Both the position numbers and the translations under genes were made by a program. A DNA stretch of 64,000 nt from Bdellovibrionota bacterium (lineage in GTDB: Bacteria; Bdellovibrionota_C; UBA2361; JAFLCA01): assembly GCA_030584005.1 (NCBI GenBank), contig CP129486.1, positions 1,739,556 to 1,803,555 on the forward strand, read 5' to 3'. The notes beneath the pieces are model-generated. The model ran no database searches. It was not told the origin of the DNA and worked only from the letters and a program-made list of their open reading frames with translations. This document shows positions 30,229 to 38,609 of the stretch, piece after piece; the first letter of the stretch is position 1; every line of letters starts with the position of its first letter.

Positions 30229-30873
30229 CTAAGCAACAAGTTCAAGCCGATTGCGTCCAGGCAGGACCTCCACTTCGACCTCTTGGGTCAGGCCATCTGT
30301 GCTCGTTGGCTCTTCAATCGGTTCTTCAAGCCCTAGAATGCGACGCTCGAATTCTTGCAGCTGTTTTTCAATCTGTGACATGGTCTCGTCGACGGACTCT
30401 CTGACGCCATCGACCTCAAAGGCACCTAGGGCTTCCAGGATACCGGAGGCATCCTCATATCCCTGCTTCACACCTTCTCGCACAGCGCTCATGAACTGCG
30501 CCAGAACCTCCTGTTCGGAGAGGTTTTGACGCTCCGCTCTGTACTGCGGATACAGAGAGGTAATGGCACGCACCACCCATGATGCGGTTTTCTCAGGCGT
30601 AAGTCCTTCCTGCGAGGGGAGGGCTTCTTGAAAGGGAATACCCGCTTCTTCTCTTTTCTTAATTATTGCATCAATGTGTCCGTTGATGCGGGCAAGAATT
30701 TCTTCGGCCGTTAGCCCAAGGGCGAGTGCGCCTTTGTTGATGCTCACCTCTGTGGCATCTTCCGATGGCTTTTTGAGAACGCTTGCTTGCAGGACGGCCA
30801 GGTCAGCTTGCTGAGACGCAGCGGCGGCATTTGGACGATCGCCGGATAGTTGAACTTGTGTGAGACGCTCCAT
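30229..30873 (-). CDS. DUF5610-like protein
   Basis: 214 aa. The middle (TPEKTASWVVRAITSLYPQY then FMSAVREGVKQGYEDASGILEALGAFE and a trailing SVDETMSQIEKQLQEFE, quoted in part) resembles DUF5610, a helical domain of unknown function found in exported or flagella-associated gammaproteobacterial proteins. The N-terminus is low-complexity and Ala/Gln-rich, the C-terminus acidic. AAGGAG precedes the ATG. No signal peptide is evident. Confidence 0.6.
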   Translation of the reverse strand: MERLTQVQLSGDRPNAAAASQQADLAVLQASVLKKPSEDATEVSINKGALALGLTAEEILARINGHIDAIIKKREEAGIPFQEALPSQEGLTPEKTASWVVRAITSLYPQYRAERQNLSEQEVLAQFMSAVREGVKQGYEDASGILEALGAFEVDGVRESVDETMSQIEKQLQEFERRILGLEEPIEEPTSTDGLTQEVEVEVLPGRNRLELVA

Positions 30874-31071
30874 GTTTCACTCCTTCGAATCGCATATGGA
30901 GGGATGAACTCTCTACTTTCCCGTTCACACTTCCTGGCTTACCTTAAGGGGTAAGCGGTTTGCGATTCACCATGCATCCTTGCACGTATATAGCTATCGA
31001 CCTGTCCGGTCGGATCTTGAGCGGAATCATCTGAGGTATGATATTTGTTGAATGGTTTGAAGAGGTTATCC

Positions 31072-31875
31072 ATGGACACCGTCCAGCTGCCATCGCTGGG
31101 GCGTGGGGCTGACAGCCCGTCCATACGCGCTATGGCACTGACTCGTATTGATTGCTTTTTCTGGAACGGCCCGCAGGCACATGAGGGGCGCTACATTGCG
31201 CTCAACCCGCGCCATTCACCCGGCTGCCTCATTGTGGCCGGCTCGGAGGCGGGGCGTGAAAGCATTGGGGGGCAGGTGGCTTCAAAAATGGCATTGGAGC
31301 AGTTCGCCGCTGGGGCTCTGACCTACTTCCAGGAATGTCCGTCGCCAACCCCCGGACGGGAGCCAAGCCTTGAGGCGCTAGAGCGTGCATTTAAGGAGGC
31401 CAATTCCTCTGTATACGAGTTTGGTCACAAACTGGCAGCGGGAGGACGGCTTGCTGCGTCCCTATTCGGCTTAGTGATTGATTCTCGACTGGCTGCTGCG
31501 GGGAGAGTTGGGGATGGCGGAGCGTACCTTGGCAGGGGCGGGGAGCTGTTTCCCTTTTTTGATACGGCGGGTGGAGGAGGTGAGGACACAGATCGATTCG
31601 ACCGTGGCGTGGGCTTGAGCTCTGTGGTGACTGTTGAACTTGCCTCGGTAGCGCTGCAGCCCGACGACTCCATATTTATTTTCTCTCGGACTTTGCAGAG
31701 TCGTGACGAGCATGCATTGCTTGACCTGATTCGGCTAGGTGCGCCGGAGTCATTTAAGGATTATACGGAATTTATGCAGAATCTTTGTGACGATTCCGAT
31801 GACATTGTCTATGCCAGTCTGTGTCGAATAGGTCCGGAAACGGTATATCTCGATCGCGGATTGCGCGCCGTCTAA
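31072..31875 (+). CDS. PP2C-like protein lacking metal-binding aspartates
   Basis: 267 aa from ATG 31072 with AGAGG six bases upstream. The order of elements follows PPM/PP2C phosphatases: a VAGSEAG...GGQVASKMALEQF segment where active enzymes have ADGMGG..aGe.AS, GDGGAYLGRGGEL (147-159) matching GDSRAYL.R.G.L, then PDDSIFIFSRTL (198-208) for D..LLCSDGL, and SDDIVYASL (242-250) for DNITV..V. The metal aspartates of the first and third motifs are gone (AGSEAG, FSRT). It is probably an inactive regulatory relative. Similarity is by pattern only. Confidence 0.6.
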   Translation: MDTVQLPSLGRGADSPSIRAMALTRIDCFFWNGPQAHEGRYIALNPRHSPGCLIVAGSEAGRESIGGQVASKMALEQFAAGALTYFQECPSPTPGREPSLEALERAFKEANSSVYEFGHKLAAGGRLAASLFGLVIDSRLAAAGRVGDGGAYLGRGGELFPFFDTAGGGGEDTDRFDRGVGLSSVVTVELASVALQPDDSIFIFSRTLQSRDEHALLDLIRLGAPESFKDYTEFMQNLCDDSDDIVYASLCRIGPETVYLDRGLRAV

Positions 31876-31908
31876 GTTCACTACTTGTAGTTTAGGAAGG
31901 TACACCCA

Positions 31909-32406
31909 ATGCCCTCTTTTGATATTGTTTCTAAGGCTGACGCACAGGAAGTGAAGAATGCGGTGGATCAGGTCAATCGAGAGATAGGCACCCGCTATGA
32001 CTTCAGAGGAACAAAAACGAGCATCGATATATCCGTAGCCGCGACGGGTAGTAAAATAATGCTTTTAACCGATGACAAGATGAGGTTGGAAGCACTGCAG
32101 GAGATCTTGCGGCAGAAATTGGCTAAGCGCGGCGTGAGTCTCAAATTGGTGAAATTCCATGATCCGGTTCCGGCCGGCGGTGATATGCTGCGGCAGGAAG
32201 TTGACATCAAGAATGGGCTCGAGGATGACGAACTCAAGCGTGTTACTAAGGAGATCAAGAACACGAAGCTTAAGGTGACTGCCCAGATACAAGGGGATGA
32301 GGTCAGGGTCAGCGGGAAGAAGAGAGATGATCTACAAAGCGCCATTCAGCATCTGCGGCAACAATTGCCTCAAATGGAGCTGCAATTCGTCAATTTTAGA
32401 GAGTAA
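31909..32406 (+). CDS. yajQ: YajQ family nucleotide-binding protein
   Basis: 165 aa. MPSFDIVSKADAQEVKNAVD, RYDFRGT, VKFHDPVPAGGDMLRQEV and the ending MELQFVNFRE are diagnostic of YajQ. Members bind cyclic di-GMP and work with transcription factors in Xanthomonas; in E. coli the protein binds nucleotides and its role is unclear. AGGAAGG lies upstream. It stands between the PP2C-like gene and aconitase without overlaps. Confidence 0.93.
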   Translation: MPSFDIVSKADAQEVKNAVDQVNREIGTRYDFRGTKTSIDISVAATGSKIMLLTDDKMRLEALQEILRQKLAKRGVSLKLVKFHDPVPAGGDMLRQEVDIKNGLEDDELKRVTKEIKNTKLKVTAQIQGDEVRVSGKKRDDLQSAIQHLRQQLPQMELQFVNFRE

Positions 32407-32452
32407 CGGTTAAGCCCCTGCGGCATGGGGTGTTCATTTCATAGAGGATTGT

Positions 32453-34729
32453 ATGGATACAGCAGACTTGAGCATAGTTGAGCGGGTGATTAAGGGGCTT
32501 CCTGAGAAGCTTGCCCATGCGCGTACCATGTTAGGCCGCCCCCTCACGTATGCTGAAAAAATTCTTTTCAGCCACATTGCCAAATGGCCCGCCGATGGAC
32601 TGAGCAGGGGAAAGAGTTTCCTCCACTTCTACCCCGATCGCGTGGCGATGCAGGATGCCACCGCTCAGATGGCGATCTTGCAGTTCATGGTAACAGCGAG
32701 GGATTCGGTTGCTGTGCCCACAACAATTCACTGTGACCATTTGATTCGAGCGCAGGTTGGAGCGGAGAAGGATCTCTTGCGAGCCATGGATGAAAACCAT
32801 GAGGTGTATGAGTTCCTCAGATCTGCAGCGGCTCGGTATGGCATGGGGTTCTGGAAGCCGGGATCGGGCATCATCCATCAGGTAGTGCTTGAACAGTACG
32901 CTTTTCCTGGCGGCATGATGATCGGCACCGATTCGCATACCCCCAACGCCGGTGGGCTCGGGATGATCGCCGTGGGGGTTGGCGGATCTGATGCCGTCGA
33001 TGTAATGGCCGCCCAGGCCTGGGGTCTCATGTATCCTAAGCTCGTGGGGGTAAAGCTCACCGGACGTTTGAGCGGTTGGGCATCGCCTAAGGATGTGATC
33101 CTTAAGGTGGCTGGAATGCTGACGGTACAGGGAGGTACCGGAAAGATCGTTGAATATTTCGGCGAGGGCACCGAGTCCATAAGCTGCACTGGTAAGGCCA
33201 CTATCACTAACATGGGTGCCGAGCTGGGCGCGACGACCTCCCTTTTCCCGTATGACAAACGCATGGCAGCCTACCTGCGCCAGACAGAGCGCGCGCCAGT
33301 AGCGGATCTTGCGGATAAGTACGCGGAGCATTTACGAGCTGATAAGGAAGTGGCGTTGGATCCTTCTCGTTATTATGACGAGCTGATTGAGATCGATCTT
33401 TCGTCGCTCAGACCGCAATGGGTCGGTCCGCACACGCCTGATCTGCTGAGAGAAGTAGCGGCGATGAAGGAGGTGGTTCCCGCTGAAGGAATCCCCGATG
33501 ATATTCGCTACGCCCTCATCGGCAGCTGCACAAATTCGTCTTACGAGGACATTAGCCGTGCCGCGCACATCGCGGCTCAGGCCAAGGAGAGGGGGCTCAA
33601 AACAAAAATTCCGCTCCTAGTGACCCCGGGTTCCGACCAGGTATTCCGCACGATCGAACGAGATGGCTACATGAAGACGCTGATGGAGGTGGGCGCAACG
33701 GTGCTTGCGAACGCATGCGGCCCCTGTATCGGACAATGGTCGAGAAGTGACATCAAGCCTAATGAGCGCAACACCATCATTACCTCGTACAATCGCAACT
33801 TCAAGAAGCGCAACGACGGAAATGCGGAAACTTTGGCTTTTATCGGATCGCCCGAGATCGTAACGGCCATGGCTTTTTCGGGGAAGATGTCGTTCGATCC
33901 GACGAAGGATCCGTTGACGGATAAAGATGGCAAGCAGTTCGTATTTACAGAACCGAAGGGAGACGAGCTTCCGGCAAAGGGGTTTGTATTCAGCAAAGCA
34001 GGATTCGAGCCTCCCAAGGAGCTGTCGCAGCGGCGTGTGGTGTCGGTAGCTATTGCACCGGAAAGTGACCGCCTGGCGGTGCTGGAGCCATTTGCGGCCT
34101 GGGATGGAAAGAACTTTGAGGATCTCATTGTGCTACTGAAAGCCAAGGGTAAGTGCACCACCGATCACATTAGCCAAGCGGGACCCTGGCTCAAGTACCG
34201 CGGACATCTCGCCAAGATTTCGGACAACATGTTTCTTGGGGCCACGAATGCGTTCACCGAGGAGGTCGGCAAAGGAACGAATGTGCTGAGCGGGGAGAAG
34301 GGGATTCCATTCCCGGAGATCGCCAAGAGTTATAAGAAAGCGGGTAGAAGCTGGATTGTGATTGGGGATGAGAACTATGGCGAGGGGTCATCGCGAGAGC
34401 ATGCCGCTATGTCGCCGCGTTTCTTGGGATGCAAGGTGGTACTTGTGAAGAGCTTTGCGCGAATCCATGAAACCAATCTCAAGGCCCAGGGTATTTTGCC
34501 GCTCACCTTTGCCGATCCATCCTCTTATGATCAGATTGAGGCACAGGATCGTATTGATATTTTGGGGCTTACGGAATTGAAGCCCGGCTCGCCCATCACG
34601 GTGCAGGTGCGAGGTGCGGCAGGTACGCGCACATTTGCCGCCAAGCATACGCTGACGGCCGAGCAGATAGCCTATTTCAGGGCTGGATCTGCGCTCAACA
34701 CGCTGCGTCCTGATGCGGCTAAGAAGTAA
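32453..34729 (+). CDS. Aconitate hydratase, mitochondrial type
   Basis: Isomerises citrate to isocitrate in the TCA cycle with a 4Fe-4S cluster. 758 aa, matching the mitochondrial-type enzyme rather than AcnB or the longer AcnA/IRP type. The cluster cysteines are C359 in GSCTNSSYED and C422/C425 in ACGPCIGQW. Substrate motifs include IGTDSHTPNAGG and GDENYGEGSSREHAA in the swivel domain. No other TCA gene is adjacent. The start follows AGAGG. Confidence 0.95.
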   Translation: MDTADLSIVERVIKGLPEKLAHARTMLGRPLTYAEKILFSHIAKWPADGLSRGKSFLHFYPDRVAMQDATAQMAILQFMVTARDSVAVPTTIHCDHLIRAQVGAEKDLLRAMDENHEVYEFLRSAAARYGMGFWKPGSGIIHQVVLEQYAFPGGMMIGTDSHTPNAGGLGMIAVGVGGSDAVDVMAAQAWGLMYPKLVGVKLTGRLSGWASPKDVILKVAGMLTVQGGTGKIVEYFGEGTESISCTGKATITNMGAELGATTSLFPYDKRMAAYLRQTERAPVADLADKYAEHLRADKEVALDPSRYYDELIEIDLSSLRPQWVGPHTPDLLREVAAMKEVVPAEGIPDDIRYALIGSCTNSSYEDISRAAHIAAQAKERGLKTKIPLLVTPGSDQVFRTIERDGYMKTLMEVGATVLANACGPCIGQWSRSDIKPNERNTIITSYNRNFKKRNDGNAETLAFIGSPEIVTAMAFSGKMSFDPTKDPLTDKDGKQFVFTEPKGDELPAKGFVFSKAGFEPPKELSQRRVVSVAIAPESDRLAVLEPFAAWDGKNFEDLIVLLKAKGKCTTDHISQAGPWLKYRGHLAKISDNMFLGATNAFTEEVGKGTNVLSGEKGIPFPEIAKSYKKAGRSWIVIGDENYGEGSSREHAAMSPRFLGCKVVLVKSFARIHETNLKAQGILPLTFADPSSYDQIEAQDRIDILGLTELKPGSPITVQVRGAAGTRTFAAKHTLTAEQIAYFRAGSALNTLRPDAAKK

Positions 34730-34740
34730 AGACTCGTTCC

Positions 34741-35220
34741 ATGACGGTGATGCGGGAGAAGGCAGGCAGCCTTGTAAACCATGTAGTGCATGTGATGCGT
34801 GGAGTACTTGCGCCGTCGACAGTCGGGGTGCGTGTGCTTGCGCTGTCGGATTCAGATGAGATTATCCTAGTGCGGCATCATTTGTACCCGGGCTGGCATC
34901 TGCCAGGAGGTGGGATTGATCGGGGAGAGACGGCGGTTGAGGCTGCCTTGCGTGAGTTGATGGAGGAGAGTGGAGCGGAGACGAGCGCGGATGCGCTGCG
35001 TTTGTTCGGGGTATATGCGAACCCGAAACTCTTTGTGAACGATCATGTGATTGTGTATGCGACCAGAGAGTTCAGGACGACTCGATCCTCCCGACTCGAT
35101 TCAGAGATCGCCGAAAGAGGGATCTTCCCCGTGCATGCCCTGCCTCAAGGGACCTCTGCCGCTACACTGCGCCGTCTGCATGAGTTTCAAGGCCTCCTTA
35201 AACCCACCGGCCGCTGGTGA
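34741..35220 (+). CDS. Nudix hydrolase
   Basis: 159 aa with a complete Nudix box: GGIDRGETAVEAALRELMEE followed by SGAE, satisfying G-x5-E-x7-RE-U-xEE-x-GU. It should cleave a nucleoside diphosphate linked to another group; the substrate cannot be inferred. The flanking strands (VGVRVLALSDSDEIILVRH and YPGWHLPGGG) are typical. Start has no clear ribosome binding site and lies 11 bases after the aconitase stop. Confidence 0.9.
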   Translation: MTVMREKAGSLVNHVVHVMRGVLAPSTVGVRVLALSDSDEIILVRHHLYPGWHLPGGGIDRGETAVEAALRELMEESGAETSADALRLFGVYANPKLFVNDHVIVYATREFRTTRSSRLDSEIAERGIFPVHALPQGTSAATLRRLHEFQGLLKPTGRW

Positions 35221-35364
35221 TAGTGCGGCTGCTGCGCGGACGGAAGAGGCCTCCGAATGAGAGTATGAGATTTGTGTTTGGATCAGGTAAGTTTATCGAA
35301 GGAATGTTCACTAGGGGTCGCAGCGTGCAGTAAACTCCGGAAGTGTTAACTATCATGTTGTGAC

Positions 35365-36819
35365 ATGATGTCGACCTTCCAGATGAGATCAAGTAGAAGC
35401 GCAGATTCTGCGAGTTCCTCGCCCATACCCCTTGCAGGGCATGAGAGCGAGCTGCCCTCAGCGAGTCGGATAAACCTGCACCCGTTTTCGGCATCGTATC
35501 TTCTGAGCCATCTTGAGCAGCGCGTGCTGCCGGAGATAGCAAACCTCGCCAGCTTTCTTCATCACGCTCAGTTGCAGGATGCTCCTTCGTGGGCGACCTC
35601 CGAAAAGGAGTGGTCTGATGAGGTCATACAGATGCACGACTCTCTTGCAGCGGTGAATGCCGGCTGCATTGCCTGCCGGAGTCTGGTTCACTCTGTGGTA
35701 ACTGATGTAATGGTTCGACCCCCTAGTAATGACGCCCAGAAGTCAACGCGGAACAGAGATGCCGCATCAGGATACTCGGAAGATCAGGGAACGCTTACTG
35801 CAATACCCGGCTCGCTAAATGACTTGACGCGGCAACAGTACAACCAGCTTCTGAATTACCTGACTACCCTACCGGAGCTTGTAGAGACGATCATTAGACG
35901 AGTTAAACTTGACTATGCGCGAGGAGCAGTAACCGCGCGTGAGCTCACCACACGCGGCGAGAGGATTGCCTCTCAACTCGAGGATACAATTGAAGTCCTG
36001 AATCGTGCACTGATACGTCGAGCGCTTCACTGGGAAGTTAGTAAGGAACCCCAGAATGTGCAGGGGCAATCGAAGGGGAAGAGAAGGCGCCTCCTCAGCG
36101 AAACGAAGGCAGAGGAAGGCGTAGCAGCTCCAAAGCATGATCCCATTCCCTCGCCAGTTGGGCCTCGGAATATAGTGCCGACGGAGCGGCCCAAGGAGAC
36201 CCTTCTCGCGACTTCTTCATTCCCGAAACGACAAGCTACCCGACAAAGCAACGAGCCTCAAACCAGGATGGGTAAGGCCGCTGTGCGGTCTGATGTGGGG
36301 CGTCCTGCCCTCAACGGAAAGCAGTTAAGAGCTCTCTCAACAGGCGAAGTTGCTCGACCCCCTGCAGCATTCCGACCGGCCAGACGCATTGCTATATCTC
36401 CGGAGAACCAAGCCGATACCCGGCCTGCCGCTATCCCCAAAGAGGTCAAGGCGCCGGTACTTTCTCCGTCTGAATGGGCGCGGCTCTTTGCGGTCAAAGA
36501 ACCTTGGTGTGAGCTTAGACGAGCTGTTACCATGGACGGTTCAAAGGGGGACGAACTAGCCCCTGCGGACATGCGAACTCGACTGCGTGAAGTCGGTCAG
36601 CAACTGCAAAAGCTAAAGGCGGGAAGTATAGCTGATGTGAACCGTCTCACGGTGATCTGTGCATCAGTGGAGATCCTCTGCGCTCAATTGACGGTGAAGG
36701 GGATTAGTAACCAAGATCTCTCCAAGCTCGGAGAGCTGCTGGTAGCAACTGAATCGATAGTGTTGCCCGGCCGCTCGACAGTGCTTGTTTCTCACGGCGA
36801 GCGCCCACCTGAGCGATGA
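35365..36819 (+). CDS. Unrecognised protein with a long disordered middle
   Basis: 484 aa. A helical N-terminal part (LLSHLEQRVLPEIANLASFL, to about residue 230) ends in a basic cluster (GKRRRL); then a long Pro/Arg/Thr-rich, probably disordered stretch (about 235-360); then a helical tail. No signal, membrane segment or known motif. Base composition fits the neighbours. It may be a cell-specific scaffold; I assign no function. The start is taken at ATGATG and lacks a clear upstream site. Confidence 0.55.
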   Translation: MMSTFQMRSSRSADSASSSPIPLAGHESELPSASRINLHPFSASYLLSHLEQRVLPEIANLASFLHHAQLQDAPSWATSEKEWSDEVIQMHDSLAAVNAGCIACRSLVHSVVTDVMVRPPSNDAQKSTRNRDAASGYSEDQGTLTAIPGSLNDLTRQQYNQLLNYLTTLPELVETIIRRVKLDYARGAVTARELTTRGERIASQLEDTIEVLNRALIRRALHWEVSKEPQNVQGQSKGKRRRLLSETKAEEGVAAPKHDPIPSPVGPRNIVPTERPKETLLATSSFPKRQATRQSNEPQTRMGKAAVRSDVGRPALNGKQLRALSTGEVARPPAAFRPARRIAISPENQADTRPAAIPKEVKAPVLSPSEWARLFAVKEPWCELRRAVTMDGSKGDELAPADMRTRLREVGQQLQKLKAGSIADVNRLTVICASVEILCAQLTVKGISNQDLSKLGELLVATESIVLPGRSTVLVSHGERPPER

Positions 36820-37047
36820 GCGTGGCTGCCCATGTTTCGGCAAGGGTGGGAACGAGTCTCCTTCGTTGCCTTTCCCCGGGAGTTTGTATGTTTTGTTGTT
36901 TCGATCCGGATTCCTACCGGGTTTATCAACAGATATTGCCCAAGTACATGACGTGCGCTGATTGTTGAGGCAACTGCCAGATGCTCCTTGAAAGCCGGCG
37001 ACCTCTTTCCTACACTGCCCATACCCTTTTTGTTACCGCGGAGCCCC

Positions 37048-37905
37048 ATGGCAGTTGATGTGCGAACCATTGAGCAGCCCCCCTTGCAAACAGTCGACAG
37101 TCAATATCTGGCCCTGGTAAGGGACATTCTCGCCCAAGGAGAGCCACCCGATGGCGGCTTCCGTAATGATCGTACCGGAGTGGGTACTCTCTCGGTCTTC
37201 GGTCGCCAACTGCGTTTTGATCTGCGGCAGGGATTTCCGTTGCTCACTACCAAGAAGCTGCACGTGCGCTCGATCATTCACGAGCTGCTTTGGTTTCTGC
37301 GTGGAGAAACGAATGTGCGGCCGCTCCAGGAACAGAAGGTCAGTATATGGGATGAATGGGCCGATGCGGACGGGGAACTTGGTCCCGTATATGGGAAGCA
37401 ATGGCGCAAATGGCAGTGTGCTGACGGCACAGCGGTGGATCAGATTTCGAATCTAGTCCGGCAGATCCGCACCTCGCCGACCAGTCGTAGGTTACTGGTG
37501 ATCTCATTTAATCCCGGAGATCTGCCCAAAGTGGCACCGCCGGCCTGCCATACGCTCTTTCAGGTGTATGTGTCCGGTCGCCGCATGAGTCTTCAGCTGT
37601 ACCAACGCTCGGCTGATTTGATGTTGGGAGTACCCTTTAATATCGCCAGTTACTCGCTGCTTTTGATGATGTTGGCTCAGGTCACTGGGTACGAACCGTT
37701 CGAGTTCGTGCACACCTTTGGCGATGTGCATATTTACTCCAATCACATTGAAGGTGCTCGTGAACAGTTGACGCGAGAGGCGCGCCCGCTTCCCACTATG
37801 CGTTTGAATCCGCAGGTGCAGGACCTTTTCGCATTTCGCTTCGAAGATTTTGCACTGGAGAACTACAACCCGCATCCCCACATCAAGTTCGATATTGCAG
37901 TATAG
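37048..37905 (+). CDS. thyA: Thymidylate synthase ThyA
   Basis: Converts dUMP to dTMP with methylene-tetrahydrofolate. 285 aa from ATG 37048 (GCGGAG upstream; a longer frame exists to 36988). Motifs: [15 protein letters not shown], the catalytic cysteine C167 in PPACHTLFQ, and [17 protein letters not shown] followed by GDVHIY. The [10 protein letters not shown] segment is intact. The next gene, folA, regenerates the folate that this reaction oxidises and starts 6 bases later. Confidence 0.97.
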   Translation: MAVDVRTIEQPPLQTVDSQYLALVRDILAQGEPPDGGFRNDRTGVGTLSVFGRQLRFDLRQGFPLLTTKKLHVRSIIHELLWFLRGETNVRPLQEQKVSIWDEWADADGELGPVYGKQWRKWQCADGTAVDQISNLVRQIRTSPTSRRLLVISFNPGDLPKVAPPACHTLFQVYVSGRRMSLQLYQRSADLMLGVPFNIASYSLLLMMLAQVTGYEPFEFVHTFGDVHIYSNHIEGAREQLTREARPLPTMRLNPQVQDLFAFRFEDFALENYNPHPHIKFDIAV

Positions 37906-37911
37906 GTAGGC

Positions 37912-38421
37912 ATGGGCTCCGGAAAAATAATAGCAATAGCAGCGATGGATGAGAGCCGGGTAATCGGGATCGATAATCGTATTCCTTGGCACCTACCGGA
38001 GGATCTGAAGCGATTCTCTGCTCTGACCACCGGACACGTAGTGCTGATGGGTCGGAAAACGTTTGACTCCCTGCCTGCAAAATGGAAGCCATTGCCCAAT
38101 CGTCGCAATGTGGTGTTGACCCGCCAGAGCGCTGCAACGTTTCCAGCGGGAGTTGAGGTGTGGCATGAGCTTGACTCGCACCTTGCCGGTCCGGCGGGAG
38201 GTGTGCCGCTTAAGGCGGGTGAAAACCTATGGGTCATAGGCGGCGAAGAGATATATTTGATGACACTGCCATATTGGGATGAGGTATATTTGACTCTGGT
38301 GCCGGGCACCCATCAGGGCGACGCCTTTTTTCCGCGATTCGAGGATCACTTTGAGCTCTTAACCTCGGAACGAGGACAAGATTGTTCCTTTCTCCATTAT
38401 GTGAGAAAAGAGGTTAACTAA
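37912..38421 (+). CDS. folA: Dihydrofolate reductase
   Basis: 169 aa. IIAIAAMDESRVIGIDNRIPWHLPEDLKRF contains (in part) the substrate-site IPWHLPEDL, followed by HVVLMGRKTFDSLP and the NADPH-site IGGEEIY. Reduces dihydrofolate to tetrahydrofolate, recycling the product of the adjacent ThyA. The six-base gap and shared direction make a thyA-folA operon, a common arrangement. Confidence 0.95.
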   Translation: MGSGKIIAIAAMDESRVIGIDNRIPWHLPEDLKRFSALTTGHVVLMGRKTFDSLPAKWKPLPNRRNVVLTRQSAATFPAGVEVWHELDSHLAGPAGGVPLKAGENLWVIGGEEIYLMTLPYWDEVYLTLVPGTHQGDAFFPRFEDHFELLTSERGQDCSFLHYVRKEVN

Positions 38422-38473
38422 AGGCCTGCCTCGCGGAAGGTTCATCACCGACTCCGCAGCCTCAAATCACTAC

Positions 38474-38547
38474 GCGTCCTTAGCTCAGCTGGATAGAGCA
38501 TCTGACTTCGGATCAGAGGGTCGGGGGTTCGAATCCTCCAGGGCGCG
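38474..38547 (+). tRNA. tRNA-Arg (anticodon TCG, reads CGA)
   Basis: Acceptor GCGTCCT (38474-38480) pairs with AGGGCGC (38540-38546) with one G-U; D arm TAGCTCAGCTGGATAGAGC; anticodon stem TCTGA/TCAGA around CTTCGGA, giving TCG; T arm GGGGG/CCTCC around TTCGAAT. CCA is not encoded; a T-run follows and may end transcription. Confidence 0.95.
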
Positions 38548-38609
38548 TTTTTCTGACCGCTTACAGTTATTATATTGATTGCAAGAGTACCTGCGAGAAG
38601 AGGTGCAGC

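Noticed and set aside
32531..33331. 266-codon minus-strand frame inside the aconitase gene
   Set aside because: Antisense to a full-length, motif-complete aconitase.
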